Part shown: in pieces, positions 12,427-25,073 of the stretch
Numbering within the stretch: the first letter of the stretch is position 1
Layout: the number at the start of each line of letters is the position of its first letter
Assembly: GCA_037974665.1 (NCBI GenBank)
Contig: CM075765.1
Location: forward strand, 12,829,501-12,893,500
Reading direction: 5' to 3'
Source: Ehretia macrophylla
Taxonomy: Eukaryota; Streptophyta; Magnoliopsida; Boraginales; Ehretiaceae
Length of the DNA: 64,000 nucleotides
Translations under genes and position numbers: made by a program
The notes under the pieces: model-generated
What the model saw: only the letters and a program-made list of their open reading frames with translations
What the model was told of the DNA's origin: nothing
The model's database searches: none

Positions 12427-13021
12427 ACTTTGTAAACTTGCCCAGGTCGGGATCTTATAATCTTGCCCAGGTTGGGCTATTGTAATTTTACTTTTTCAAT
12501 TTAATGAAATGATCTTCGCAAATTTTCTTAAGTAAGTGGGGTCGGACTAATATAATGGACCTTTCAAACTTAATTTAAATGTAAGAAACCTAGCTGGACG
12601 CGATTAATGAATTTTTACCCTAACTCGAGCTGGTTAACTAAGCAACCGTATAATAGTCACCGACCTGGACTCGTCAGTCCGATTTAAAATTGGTCAGACT
12701 AATGTTGACAAATGTTGAGTTCGAGTTTAGACCCAAACTAACATACCGACCTGAAGGCGGATTATACCGAGTTGGACCTTAATCCGAATTCGCAAAACTA
12801 ATCAAATTATTATTGATTATACCCAAACTGGAACCTAGTCCGAGCTGGTTTACTTTATCATTAGCTAATAATTAAGCGTGGCCACCACGTTAATCCGAGT
12901 TGGCAGTAGCTTAGTAGTTGAGGCGCTTGGGCTTGGGTCGGGTTTTGTACTGGTTTACAAAATACATTGTATTGAAGTTGAACATGAAGTACTTGGGCTC
13001 GAGAGCCGATTACAAACAATG

Positions 13022-13175
13022 CTTTGGCTCGGGGCCTTAACAAAGATTTCAGCTCGGGGCCTCTACAAAAGATTTTGGCTCAGGGCCTTACATGAGATTT
13101 TGGCTCGGGGGCCTTAACAAGAGATTTTGGCTTGGGGGCCTTAAAAAGAGATTTTGGCTCAGCGGCTTTAGACAA
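13022..13175. repeat. Tandem repeat in the gypsy A 3' region
   Basis: About six copies of a unit near 30 bp with the core GGCTCGGGGCCTTA followed by an A/T-rich spacer. They lie between the end of integrase and the end of the antisense gene. Element B has a matching block at 56804-56911. Tandem arrays in this position are a known tendency of Tat elements. Confidence 0.75.
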
Positions 13176-13200
13176 AATACCGCTTCAGGTGTTCTGAGTA

Positions 13201-14396
13201 TCATGCATTCTTCAGTAGTTTACCGTACTTGTCGCGGAGGTAGAAGGTTCCAAGTCGGACTTCCTTCACGACTTCGTACGGTCCATCCCAGGTCAGGGAG
13301 AGCTTGTTACCCGAGCGTGGCAAAAAGATGGCCTTTCTGAGTACGAGGTCGCCAACCTTAATAGGCTTAGGCTTGATCTGTTTGGCAAAGGCTCTTTGCA
13401 TGGTAGCTTTTCTGGCCAATATTTTGATTTGAGCTTTAGCTCGGAGCTCTTCAGCGAGGTTGAGCTCCTCACGGATCAGGGCTCCGTTTATTCCTGGATC
13501 ATAGTGGAGGGTCCTACTGGTAGGAGACCCGATCTCCACTGGCAGCATCGCTTGAGTACCGAAGGTCAGCTCGAAGGGCGATTCTCCTGTCGCCGAGCTA
13601 CTGGTGGTTCGTTGAGGCCACAGTACCTCGGGGAGAATCGATGCCTACTGGCCTTCCGCTTCCTCCAGCTTGGTTTTCAGGCCCTACAAAATGATTTGGT
13701 TAGTCCTTTCAACTTGGTCATTACCTTGAGGGTGAGTAATAGATGAGAATCTGAGGTCGATCCCAATCTCAGCACATTTGCCTCGAAAGTATGCACTGTC
13801 AAATTGCTTGCCGTGGTCGGTAATGATGACCTTTGGCACCCCAAATCGACAAATGATATTCTTTCATACAAAATCCTAAGCTGCCTTTTCTGTTATTCTA
13901 GCAACACCTTCAACCTCAGGCCATTTGGTGAAGTAGTCCACAGCTACGAAGGCGTGCTTCTTCTGGCCAACACCGGTTGACAATGGGCCATGATATCCAG
14001 GCCCCATTGATAGAATGGCCACGGACTTATCATCACTGTCAGGTCTACCGGAGACTTCCTTTGTATTTTGGCGAACCTTTGGCAGGTGTCACACTTTTTT
14101 ACATACTCTTTGGCATCTTGTTCTAAGGTTGGCCAAAAATAGCCTTGCCTCAATGCCTTCTGAGCCAGAGCCTTACCACCTAAATGGTTTCCACATACTC
14201 CTTCATGGATCTCTTGGAGTACATAGTTTCCCTCCTCGGGTCCGACACACTTTAAGAGAGGCCAAGTGTAGGCTCTCTTATAAAGTTTCCCAACTATTAT
14301 GACAAACCTTGAGGCTTGTTTCATGAGTTTCTGAGCTACCTTTTCATCCTCCGGGGTCATCCCCCCTCCAAGTAGTCCATGATTGGTTTGGTCCAA
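13201..14396 (-). pseudogene. Integrase of gypsy A
   Basis: Read on the minus strand from 14396. The N-terminal zinc-binding region ends in KKCDTCQRF. The core follows with WPFYQWGLDI, and the C-terminal part has VGDLVLRKA and WDGPYEVVKEV. Several in-frame stops occur, including a TGA at 13864-13866 that element B shares at the same codon. The enzyme would insert the cDNA copy into the genome; this copy cannot be full-length. Confidence 0.85.
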
Positions 14397-15049
14397 TTTG
14401 GGCTTAAATTAAGCTCGGCTACAACTTGCCTCCCTAATTGGATACTTGGTTCGGAGACTTCTTCCACACGGACCAGTGCAGGTCGGCTCTCACCCAAGGC
14501 CAACCTAGATAGGGCATCAGCCTTCATATTCTCCTCCCTCGGGATTTGCTGCACCGTGAGTCTCTTGAGCCCTGAGGTCAAATCCTTAACTTTGTTGAGG
14601 TAGGTCAGCATAGCATTATTTTTACCTTCGAACTCTTCTAATATCTGACTAGCAATCAATTGAGAGTCAGTACTTAGGTCAATTGTTGGTGCCCCGAGCT
14701 GAGCCGCGATTTTCAATCCCGCGATCACTGCTTCGTACTCAGCCTCGTTGTTAGACGCCGAGAAGGCGAACTTGAGGGAGTATTGGTGCTCATGCTGGGT
14801 CGAGTCGAGGATGACCATTCCGGCTCCACTTCCAGACTTCCCCGATGCCCCGTCCACATGGACGTTCCGCACATCCTCCGAGCCATGCTCGACTCGGCCA
14901 GTACATTCCACCACGAAGTCCGCGATGGCTTGGGTTTTAATGGTTGTTCTGGGTTGGTAGGTAATGTCAAATTGACTTAGCTCAACTGCCCATTTTAACA
15001 GCCTACCCAGCGCCTCCTGCTTGTGCATGATGGACTTGAGTGGGAGCAT
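14357..15049 (-). pseudogene. RNase H pair region of gypsy A
   Basis: The frame starts inside the RNase H attached to RT and runs into a second RNase H-like domain: VHVDGASGKSGSGAGMVIL, NNEAEYEAVIAGL, then STDSQL and IPREENMKADALSRLA. The D, E and D positions of this second domain are present. Relative to the upstream pol frame, one extra nucleotide near 15045 shifts the reading frame. Two RNase H modules in series are typical of Tat elements. Confidence 0.85.
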
Positions 15050-16397
15050 CCGTCATGACCTTAATCGGGTAAGCATCAAAGTGTGGCTTTAGCTTCCTTG
15101 CCATCGTGATGAGTGAGAGATTGAGTTTTTCCAAGGAGGAGTACTTCAAATCGGCCCCTTGTAAGGTTTTGCTGACATAATAGATCAGTTTCTGTTCCTT
15201 CCCCTCTTCGCGGACCAGTGTCGCCGCCACTGCTGTCCCTGAGTATGCCAAGTATAGTACTAACTCCTCCCCCATCTCAGGTCGGGATAGCAGGGGTGGT
15301 GAAGCTAGATACATTTTCAACTCTTGGAAGGCGTTCTGGCATTCCGTAGTCCATTCAAAATTCTTAAGATTCCTCAATATTTTGAACAAAGGAGCACACT
15401 TGTCGGCTGACCTAGACATAAATCTATTCAACGTCGTGATCTTGCTCGCGATCACCTGGACGTTCTTCACGCAGGCCGGCGGTGCCAGGTCAAGTATCGC
15501 CTGAACCTTCTCTGGGTTGGCTTCTATTCCCTAGGCTGTGACCATGAAACCCAAAAATTTTCCTGCCTTGACGCCGAATGCGCACTTTTTTGGGTTCAAC
15601 TTTATCCCAAAGTGCTCCATTATAGCGAAGGCTTCAGCTTGGTCGGTTACATGGTCTTCTGCCCTTCTACTCTTAACCAACATGTCATCTACATAGATCT
15701 CCATATTTCGGCCAATCTGATTTTTGAAAGCCTTGTTCACCATCCCAGTGTAGGTAGCTCCAGCATTCTTAAGGTCAAAAGGCATGACCTCATAGTAGTA
15801 GAGACCTTTATCGGTGGTGCAGGCAGTTTTTTCTTTGTCTCCGGGAGCCATCTTGATCTAGTTATAGCCTTTGAAGGCATCCATAAAAGAGAGTAGCTCA
15901 AACCCGGAGGTGGCATCCACCATTTGATCAATCCGAGGTAGGGGAAATCAATCCTTAGGGCAAGCTTTATTGAGGTCAGTGAAGTCAATACACAGTCTCC
16001 ATCCACCTAAGGATTTGGTCACCAGTACCACCACGTTGGATAACCAGGTTGGGTATTGGATTTCTTTTATGTGACCGGCGTCTACCAACTTGTTCACCTC
16101 TTCTGCTATGATTTGTTGCTTATCATAATAGAAGTGCCTGCACTTCTGCTTTACCGGATAGTGATTTGGGTCGGCATTCAGGTGATGCTCAATCACATTC
16201 AGGTTAATACCTGTCATGTCAGAGGCAGACCATGCAAATATATGTTCATTTTTTAGAAGAAATTGGTTTATACCTTTCTTGAGGTCATCAGAGAGTTCAC
16301 TCCCAATCTTCGCTCTCTTTGTTTCATCGGAGAGCTCCACCTCTTGAAGATCTTCAGCTGGGCTTCCTTTCTTGGCATCCCTCTTCTCCTCGGGCAA
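15003..16397 (-). pseudogene. Reverse transcriptase of gypsy A
   Basis: The minus-strand frame shows YPTWLSNVVVLVTKS, GGWRLCIDFTDLNKACPKD, YYYEVMPF and the catalytic IYVDDMLVKS, followed by the thumb (NPKKCAFGV, KFLGFMV) and the start of RNase H (YYVSKTLQGADLKYSS). In-frame stops fall at about 15945, at 15852-15854 and near 15528. Apart from these the frame is open. Confidence 0.88.
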
Positions 16398-16472
16398 ATC
16401 TGATCCCCATCCAACCTGATATTTAGGGCGGATGGAGTTCTCATAACATTCCCAAGCCGAGAGCTAAGCTCA

Positions 16473-17030
16473 TCAGATGGTGGCTGTGCCGCCTGGGGTC
16501 GGGAACTTCAAGGCCTGATGGTAAGTTGAAGGAACGGCCCTGAAATGGTTGAGTGCTACTCGACCCAAGATCCCATTGTAAGTGGAGTTGCAATCCATCA
16601 GAATGAAGTTGGCTTGCATCGAAACCCGCTTGTCTCTGTCTTCCAGCTTCAGTAGGAGGTTGATGACCCCTTCGGCTCGGTGGGCTTGTCCGGTGAAACC
16701 AGCTAAGGTGCCCCTCAATGGCCTGAGTCAGCTCCTGTCCAACCCCATCTGCTCAAACGCGCTCAGGAATAAGACTTCTGCCGAGCTCCCAGTGTCCACC
16801 ATCAGCCTTTTCACTGTGAAGTTGGCTATTTCAGCGCTGATCACTAATGGGTCGTCATGGGGCAATATCACCCCCTCCAAGTCTTTTGAGGAGAAGATGA
16901 GCTCCTCCATCTCCGGGACCGGACCCTGCACTGGTCCATACTCCCTCCTAGCCCGAACATAACCCTTCCTGCCAGCTGAGGTCTCCCCACCCAACGCCAA
17001 TCCTCCTGCAATTGTCTCAATCACAGCCAA
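16473..17030 (-). pseudogene. Protease region of gypsy A
   Basis: The retroviral-type aspartic protease signature VDTGSSAEVLFLSAFE is visible, followed downstream by a NSTYNGILGR stretch usual for the protease end of this group. A stop at about 16725 interrupts it. It lies in the same frame as gag and RT. Confidence 0.82.
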
Positions 17031-17297
17031 ACGTCCGCTCCCAGCATGGCGCCTGGGTGGACTTCTTTCTCTCCCTCTCTAATCGTGATTCCGGGTCGGT
17101 TGTTGATCTACGTATCTTCGGAGGTGACCTCGGGCTATCAGTGCTTCGATCTCCTATTTCAAGTCTTTGCACTCCTTAGTAGTATAGCCGTAGTCCATAT
17201 GGTAGTGGTAATACTTGGTTCTATTGCGCTTCTCAGGTCGACCTTTCATCCTCGGCGCTGGAGGCAGGTGGTTCTGATGCTGGATCTCCATTAGGAT

Positions 17298-18455
17298 CTA
17301 CTCCCTTGTGGTGTTAAAGGGAGTGAATATAGTGAACTGGGGGTTCTGCTTCAGCTGATGAGGCTGCTTACCTCGGTTGTTTTGGATTTTACCCCCAGGT
17401 TGGGCTCGGGAGGTCTCTCCCTTCTTGTCGGCTTCCTTCTCCTTATCATCATCCCTATTCACCTGATGGATTTCTTCTGAGTGTATGTACCCTTCTTCTC
17501 GTACCTTCAGCTCGGATACGATATCCACGGGGTCGATGGCCAAGGAGGATGTAAGGGGGCCCGACCTGAGCCTCTGGTAAGCCATCAATGCCATGGAGTC
17601 CTCCAGGTTGGGGATTCTGAGGGACTCTTCATTGAATCGAGCTGTGTAAGCCCTCAAACTTTCCCCTCTATACTACTTCACCGACAGCAATGTTGAAGTG
17701 TGGCAGGTTACGCGTCTGCTTCCCGCAAAGCGGGACAGGAAAGCCTCAGCCAGCTGATGAAAACTTGCAATAGAGCTAGGACGAAGTTTTTGGAACCAGT
17801 CCAAGGCATTGCCAACCAGGGTGGTTGGGAATGTCTTCATCTTCATGAGGTCGGACATATCATGCAGAGTCATGTGGTGATCAAAGTTGAGCAGATGGCT
17901 GGCTGGGTCACCGTCCCTATTGTAGACTGCCAGGTTGGGCATCCGGTTGCTGATGGGTAGTGGCGTGGCCAGTACCTCGGGTGAGAGCGGGCTTACGCCG
18001 AGCTGGTTAAGGACCTTGGCTATGGCAACCGTGGTCTTGGCCTGCTCGGGGTCGGTATGAGTCGCCTTTTTACCTCTCGCCTCCTCAAGTCCCGCCATCG
18101 GCTCCAGGAAGCCCTATTCGTCTTGTGCCCATTTTTGCCTTGGGGCTGGGATGCGGAACTGTGGACGCACGGGCCACAGCGTAGTTGCTTGAGGAGTCGG
18201 GGGGTCCGCAGCTAGCGGGGCTACCTGCTCTTTAAGTTCCTCAAACATCCTCAGCATCATCCTTATCTCCGGTAACTGGCTGGAGTTGAGGTCTCCATCT
18301 GATGCGGGGTTGGTTTGCGAGGCTGAGTGTATACGTTGGCTCGTTCCAACGTCGGTTTGGGTTTGGTCTTGGCTAGGCACCTGCGTGGTTTCGAGGTCCC
18401 CATTCGGGTTGGGCGAATCCTCTACCGATGCACTGTGACTTCTCGTTTGTACCAT
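17298..18455 (-). pseudogene. Gag of gypsy A
   Basis: It starts with ATG at 18455 (MVQTRSHSASVEDSP). The retrotransposon gag domain is at 17673-17960 (DGDPASHLLNFDHHMTLHD, then LDWFQKL and FLSRFAG) and continues with YTARFNEESLRIPNLED. Three in-frame stops interrupt it (at about 18111, 17670 and 17295), one of which replaces a Glu codon seen in element B. The frame is otherwise unbroken, so gag and pol form one long frame. Confidence 0.85.
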
Positions 18456-18500
18456 GATGGTTTCTCAATGAGTGGTGAGAATAGTGATAGAAAGAACTCG

Positions 18501-18518
18501 TTCCCACAGACGGCGCCA
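18501..18518 (-). promoter_or_regulatory. Primer binding site of gypsy A
   Basis: On the minus strand it reads TGGCGCCGTCTGTGGGAA, three bases inside the 5' LTR. It begins with TGG, complementary to a tRNA CCA end. The primer tRNA was not identified. Element B has the same 18 bases at 62242-62259. Confidence 0.8.
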
Positions 18519-18521
18519 AAC

Positions 18522-18981
18522 TGTCGAGGTTGGGAATCTCGCAGTTGAGGTTGGGAGGCTACTCTTGCCGAGCTGAAATTCTAGGTCGGCTTCCTGACCT
18601 GGATTTTCGCGTCGGCTACTAGACCTGCACAAGGAAAATGAAGGAAAAGGCGGGGTGATGACCCGGATTTTCGCCTCGGGCGTGCGAATGATTAGTATGT
18701 CCGAGCTGGCGAAATAGCTGAGAGTATTTAATGATGAGTTACCTCTGAAATGAAGGGGTGAAGCTCTATTTATACTAAATTCGGACCTGACAGCATTTAA
18801 TGCGGTGGAGCTTTATATCCCATCAGAACAGTTGGCACTGAGGTCGGGGTTTTTCTTGGGTCGAAATGAGATCGGATCAGTATCCAGGTTAGACATTAGC
18901 TGAATATGCTAGGTTTGACTCGAATTTGCTCACCTCAACTCAGTATAAGTATCTTACCTCAATTCGAAATCCCCCTCGTCA
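18522..18981 (-). repeat. 5' LTR of gypsy A (460 bp)
   Basis: Right LTR, 5' in the element's own orientation. It is 17 bp shorter than its partner because of small indels. It carries the promoter for the minus-strand gag-pol transcript. Confidence 0.88.
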
Positions 18982-18986
18982 CTTAT

Positions 18987-19991
18987 ATTCTTCCTTAGAT
19001 CTTATCCACCCTTTGAATGAGTCAATCTTTATAATTTTCCCACAATTTCTTCCACGCGTACGCAAGATCTAATGCCATTATCTATGTCAAAGTTCTTCGT
19101 ACTCCATTGTTGACTATTGTGCACAAGATGGTCCTCTAGAATTAATAGCTGACTTTGACTTATTATTCTAATTAATTTTATGATCAACTTTGGCATTTAT
19201 CAACGACCTTTCTCTTGGTCTAATTTATGTGCTACTGACTGCAATTGACAATTGAAAGAAACTAAAGGTTATTTCCTCATCGCAATTTGCAAATATACAA
19301 GCCAGTTAAGCAAATATTATGATATATGAAGAAATATATACAATAACATAAGAAATTTTAGAAGTATGAGCATCATAGATCCGTATCTTAAAATAATACG
19401 AGTAGCCAAAATTTTTAACTGCTTAAAACCAGCCACAATCAATTTTTTTTTTCTTTTTTTTTTCCAATTAAACTCCTACCTCTCAAGATTCTAAAAAACC
19501 AAACAACTCTAGAACGAAGTCGTTTCTTGTAAGAATTTTGGTCCAAAAATGAAAAAAAAAATTAACAAGGAGTAACAAACTAGATATATGAAACTAGACC
19601 GACCAGACAGACCTGACCTAAGAAAAGAATAAGAGTAGATGATCCAAGCAACAAAGGCCCGCGTTACAATGGCTCCAAATCAAAAAGCTAAGAGAACAGG
19701 AAAAGTATGCCTAAACTGTTCTTCGGCTTATAACGTGAGAAAAGACAAAATGTGTACCACGAATTCTCTTTGACTAATCATTTATGAAGCTTATAAATTT
19801 GTTCAAATCATCTTCTAAACTAACAAAAACATCTTCTAGTTTCTCCAAAATATTCTCTAATTCAAAACCGAGCATAAAACTTTTATTTCATTCGATTTTT
19901 TTTACGGAAGATAAGTAAATTCCTAAATCGACTTTCAAACCTATTCATTCAATTATCCACGATCTTCAAAATCTTCTAAATTAGCTCCAAA
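18987..19991. other. Intergenic, no gene seen
   Basis: AT-rich sequence with a poly-T/A tract at 19440-19560. No coding frame, RNA gene or element end was recognised. Confidence 0.5.
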
Positions 19992-20587
19992 TTACTTTAA
20001 TGGGTAAAATATTTCTAAAACTATTAAACTATTTTTTTAGTCTATTTTAGTCATTCAACTATTAATTGAGTTTTATTTTTACCATTCTGATTAATTCTTT
20101 TGTTAAAATAAACTAATTATTAAGGATAAAATCATAAAATTAATTAGACAATTTATATTTTTTTCACTAAATGAATCTACCCCAATTAATTGAAAAGCCA
20201 TGAAAAGAGACTCTAACAACACTTACACCCCCAAACCAACAACTTGAAAACTAAGACCAACTACTAGGCTACAACATATTTGTTAATTTAAATGTTATAC
20301 GGCAAATATATAATATAATCATATATTATCTTCACCAAAAAAAAATTAGAACTTAGACCCAGATCCAGATTTGGGTCCAAATTGGAATCCGGATCTAGTT
20401 CCAGGTTTAGGTTCGGGTTCCAAACTCTAGCCCAAAACAAATTCTTTTTTTTTTCTTTTTCTTTTTCCCCTCCGTTCCCAACCACCTCCTCTTCTCTATC
20501 TACCATGGCAGCGGCCTCACTTGGTAGCTGCTACTGTCGTCACAATAGTAGCATCCGTAGGCCGCTAGCAGTGGCACGAGTTGTTCC

Positions 20588-21290
20588 TATTGGAACAATT
20601 GAGGTTCACATGTTTTTATCATAATGGTATATTTACGTGTCAAAATTGGCAAGTAGTGAATGAGAAATTAATGATCAAGATTGACTTTATTTTTATCGAT
20701 TTATTGAAGAAATCGATTAATACTTCTCATTTACAAAAGGAAATAGGCCGTTGGAGATAAAAGCATTATGAGAGATAATGCTGACAGTTCAATGTTAATG
20801 CATTAATGGTTGAAGAACAAAGCATGACAAAGCTAACTATTCATATTGAGAGCATTGAATGCTATGATCCACATTTCTTTTTTGATGCTTGCAATTCTCT
20901 GCTTTGCTCAATGTTAATTTAAGAGGCAGAAGGTTATACGTTAACATTCTAATTTGAACATGGGAGTAAAGAGCTCAATTGTGTTGGTTAAAATTTCCTT
21001 TGCAATTATAATATTAATATTGCAGCCTTTATGAATGGTATTATTGTTCGTCAAAATATCTTCTATTTCTCTCCTATAAATTGCCAGTGATCTCAAGCTT
21101 CTCAGAAAGAACTCGAAGAATAGTTCGATAGGCTATAAAGCAAATTTTGTAGTCTTTTCATTTTATAGAGAGACAGTTTAGACATTGTCTTTTTGCAAGC
21201 TTTGTACTAGGACTATACCTTTACAAAGGAGAAATTGTTGTATTCTGTGAGGTTTTCGCGAAGTTGAAGGTTTAACACGGTAACCACGCG
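20588..21290 (+). repeat. 5' LTR of the degraded copia element
   Basis: It matches the right repeat from 24108 up to the GTTTAACACGGTAACCACG segment and then diverges, so its 3' limit is uncertain (21290-21480). The TG start is mutated to TA. Confidence 0.65.
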
Positions 21291-21514
21291 ATAAATTGTT
21301 TATGTTAGAATCTTTTCTATCAAAATAAAATTTGGTTAACTATTTCATTGTTCTGCAATTTATTTTTGTGGTTAATTGTGCTTATTTTATTTATGTATTT
21401 ATTACCGATTCATTTATATTGTGATATATTCTGCTGTTTGAATATTTAGTTGGTAACTTGACCCTTTGGAGTGCAGTTTAATTCATAACATTAGACTTAA
21501 TAAAATATGATATC

Positions 21515-23520
21515 ATGAACACCGAAACTGGAAACATGACCATTGAACCTAATGTGGAAGTACCTTTGACTAGAAGTGGATCTATTGGAAGATCCAATCA
21601 TGAGAATGTACCTTTGGCGAGGCCATTGGTGATTGTTGCTTCGGCTGTGCCCTTTGTGGCAACAACTCCAGTTGGATATGGCGAGAGGTCAAACAAGTTC
21701 AACGAGAGAGACTTAAAAAAGGTGACAACAAAAATTGATGGCCGACTTGAACACATTGAACCTTGTGAGGTTCTTAGTAATGTATACACCAAAGTTGGGT
21801 GATAATCCAAACAGTCAAACTGTGACTGCAATCGAAGCATCGGAGTGTGCATAGATACAAAAATTATTAGAACTTATTGAGGAGTCCAATGTCATAACCA
21901 AATTCACATTGGTAGTTGTGAATTAAAGTTTGTGCAAGTTAGTGGCAGAAAAAGTTATTTTGTTACTTTTTATCGGTATTTGCACAAAAATTTGTGGTGT
22001 TTATTTACTAAAATTCAAACATGAGGCTTTGAAAGTATTTAAACAATATATAAATAAGATTGAAAATTAACAAAGGTGTTAAAAAGTAAGGGAAATGTCT
22101 ATTTTTACTGCATTGAACATGGTGTTGTTCATCATTTGTGGCTCCTTGTTTATTTTAGCAAAACGATATTACTAAGAGTAATACCTAAGAGGTGTTAAAT
22201 GCTTTGTTGATAAGAAACATTAGAACTTGAGGAAAAGACTATTTTGACAAGTAACCTACAAGTATTTTTACAAGATACCCACATATAAGGTTGAAAATGT
22301 TGACCACCTTTCCGAATGCTAAAAATGTGGGGGTATCTTGGTGAATTGGAGTTCCAACTCCTAGAATGGTAAAGTCTGGATCTTAAGACTATGGATTATA
22401 TTTTTATTGCGGTATACAAGATTTCTTGCACACAATTCTAAAATTGAGGACATGTGTATGTCAATATTGTTATAAAGTTAAGGATATAGACTTTTTGAGA
22501 AATTTCTATCCTTGTGAGGTTGCACAAAAATTTATTTATTCACAGTACTATTTGTAGTAATCATGAAATTGATATAGTGAAAAAGGCTATATCAAATGGC
22601 AGTGAATATTAATCAAGACATAGCAAAAGAGCTATAACGTCTAAGTCTTTTGGTCTACATGAGCTTGTAACTTCATGAAATAGTGATAACAATCAAACTT
22701 CTTTTTGGAAAAAAAAGGTTGTTATTAGTGGATTAATTTCATTATACGGGATATTGGTGGTCTTTCTTTTGGAAATTAACCTTTAAGGTGTAAATGAATT
22801 TACTAAAAGAATATTAAATATGGTAGATCTACTGACAAGTAATATACTAGACTTGTAATCGAGAACTACAAGCAAAGTCTTAATTACTTAGACATGTGTA
22901 CACCAGTTATTTTACCGACATCTATCTAGATGTTGCTAGCTATTGCAGTTATGAATAATTGTGGTATATCTAATGGATGTAAAGACAACTGTTATAGGAG
23001 TTCTAAGGTATCCGAGATACACTTTGAGCTTTGGGCTGCATTATACAAGATATTCAGCTATACTAGAAGGGTTCAGTGATGCCAACTGGATATTAGATAC
23101 TAAAGACTCGAAATTCATTAGTGAATATGTCTTTACCTTGAGAGATGCAGTAGTGTCATAGAAATCTGCTAAGCAAACATGTATAGCTAAATTCACGATG
23201 GAATCTGAGTTTATAGCTTTGAGTAAAGCTGCTAAGGAAGCTGAATTACTTCGACAACTCTTAGAGGATATTCCTAATTGGCCAAAACCTGTGCCAGCTA
23301 TCAACAAACATTGTGATAGTCAATCATTGATTGGAAGGGTGCAAAGTGGTATGTATAAATGGTAAGTCTAGACATATATGTCTCGAACATAAAATTGTAA
23401 ATTGTTTCTCTCTAATGAGGTTATCTCATTTGGCTATATAAAGTCAAAGGATAACATTGCGGATCCGCTTACTAAAGGCTTAAATAGAGAGCAAATACAT
23501 AATTCGTCAAGTGGAATGGG
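21515..23520 (+). pseudogene. Remnant gag-pol of the degraded copia element
   Basis: The gag N-terminus (21515-21720) runs into stops. 21890-22080 aligns with the integrase of the copia at 37377-44124 ([19 protein letters not shown] there) but with many stops and frameshifts. 22961-23510 keeps a recognisable RNase [28 protein letters not shown], then [12 protein letters not shown] and [14 protein letters not shown] in shifting frames. No product is expected. Confidence 0.75.
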
Positions 23521-24107
23521 TCTTAAGCCTATTTGTTAAGAGTTATCATAATGGAAAACCCAACCTGGATCTAGGTTCAAAGGAAAAAATTGAATTATGT
23601 ATAACTCAGTGGGAGCACTATGGGGTATTACTTCCACCTATTCCTATGACGAGCAAACATTGCTGTCTATATGTGGTATAGGTTAAGCTATGCTTTTAAT
23701 AATGTTTATATCTTGGGAATCCAAGTGGGGTATTATAGGGATACTCTTTATAAGTGATCATCTATATGAGTAAAGAGTAGGCCGCTCCTATGGGAATTGA
23801 AGGCTAAATTCTCAGAGAGTACTCATGAATACTAGGAGTTGTTCAGGGCCGAAATGAACACGACCGTGAGAATTGAACAATGTCTAGATATTGGGTATTG
23901 TGTGAGTTCTATTAACTTGATTTAGATCAAAGGCGAACAGTTCAAGACACCACATTCATTGATTGACAAGTAAATTTGATAGTTCTCACTAAGGAATGTT
24001 CAAAGTATCAAGCTACCTTTCTTGATGCAGTATATTTCTATTAAACTCTCTCTCGTATCTGCATCCTGCTGGATTCTAGCCAATTAATTTCTATTCATGT
24101 GGGGAAA

Positions 24108-25073
24108 TGTTAGAACAATTGAGATTGACATGTTTTATCATAATGGTATATTTACGTGTCAAAATTGACAAGTGGTGAATGAAAAATTAATGGTCAAGAT
24201 TGACTTTATTTTTATCAATTTATTAAAAAAAATCGATTAATACTTCTCATTTACAAAAGGAAATAGGCCGTTGGAGATAAAAGCATTATGAGAGATAATG
24301 CTGACAGTTCAATGTTAATGCATTAAATGCAATAATGGTTGAAGAACAAAGCATGACAAAGCTGACTATTCATATTGAGAGCATTGAATGCTATGACCCA
24401 CGTTTCTTTTTTGATGCTTGCAATTCTCTGCTTTGCTCAACGTTAATTCAAGAGGCAGAAGGTTATACGTTAACATTCTAATTTGAACGTGGGAGTAAAG
24501 AGATCAATTGTGTTGGTTAACATTTCCTTTGCAATTATGATATTAATATTGCAGCCTTTATGAATGGTATTATTGCTAGTCAGATCTATTTCTCTCTTAT
24601 AAATAGCTAGTGATCTCAAACTTCTCAGGCACAACTCCAAGAATAGGTCGATAGGCTATATTTTATGATAGGCTATAAAGTAAATTTTGTAGTCTTTTCA
24701 TTTTATAGTGAGAGAGTTTAGACATTGTTTTTTTGCGAACTTTGTACTAGGAGTGTTATCTTTACAAAAGAGAGACTGTTGTATTTTGGTAGGTTTTCAC
24801 GAAATTGAAGGTTTAGCACGGTAACTACGTGATAAAATTTTAAGAATATCGTATTTACATGAACCTCGATTTCGCATATGTTATCTTTTGTTTATAGTTC
24901 CACTTATTTTATTTAATTAATTGTTCATTTTATTTCAGTCTTCACATTTTGGATAATTTTAATTGTTTATTTTCCAGTATTTAAATTATGTATTACATTT
25001 ACTATTTAATTTAAGTCTTTAAATTAAAAAACTCTTTTATTTATTGTCTACCAGAATATCAACAGTCCTAACA
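24108..25073 (+). repeat. 3' LTR of the degraded copia element (966 bp)
   Basis: Preceded by the polypurine-like CATGTGGGGAAA and bounded by TGTTAGAAC...CCTAACA. The first ~720 bp match the left repeat; the remaining ~240 bp are AT-rich and have no clear counterpart on the left. Confidence 0.75.

Larger units (their letters stand above)
9187..18981 (-). mobile_element. Tat-type Ty3/gypsy retrotransposon A (9795 bp)
   Basis: The two LTRs (9187-9663 and 18522-18981) begin TGTCGAGG and end CGTCA. The element is flanked by perfect 5-bp duplications CTTAT (9182-9186 and 18982-18986). The minus strand carries gag, protease, RT, RNase H, second RNase H and integrase in that order, i.e. gypsy order. 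The second RNase H and the extra antisense gene next to the 3' LTR point to the Tat lineage. The LTRs differ at roughly 50-60 positions plus indels by eye, so this copy is clearly older than element B. Gag-pol is broken by many stops and at least one frameshift. Confidence 0.92.
20588..25073 (+). mobile_element. Degraded copia retrotransposon (4486 bp)
   Basis: Long repeats begin at 20588 (TATTGGAACAATTGAGG) and 24108 (TGTTAGAACAATTGAGA). The right repeat ends TAACA at 25073. The duplications 20583-20587 and 25074-25078 are both GTTCC. The interior keeps the gag start (ATG at 21515, MNTETGNM, then ASAVPFVATTPVGYGER), traces of integrase (about 21900-22150) and RNase H (about 22960-23490). The rest of gag, protease and nearly all RT are missing. 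It belongs to the same lineage as the copia element in PAT intron 1 but has different LTRs. Confidence 0.82.
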
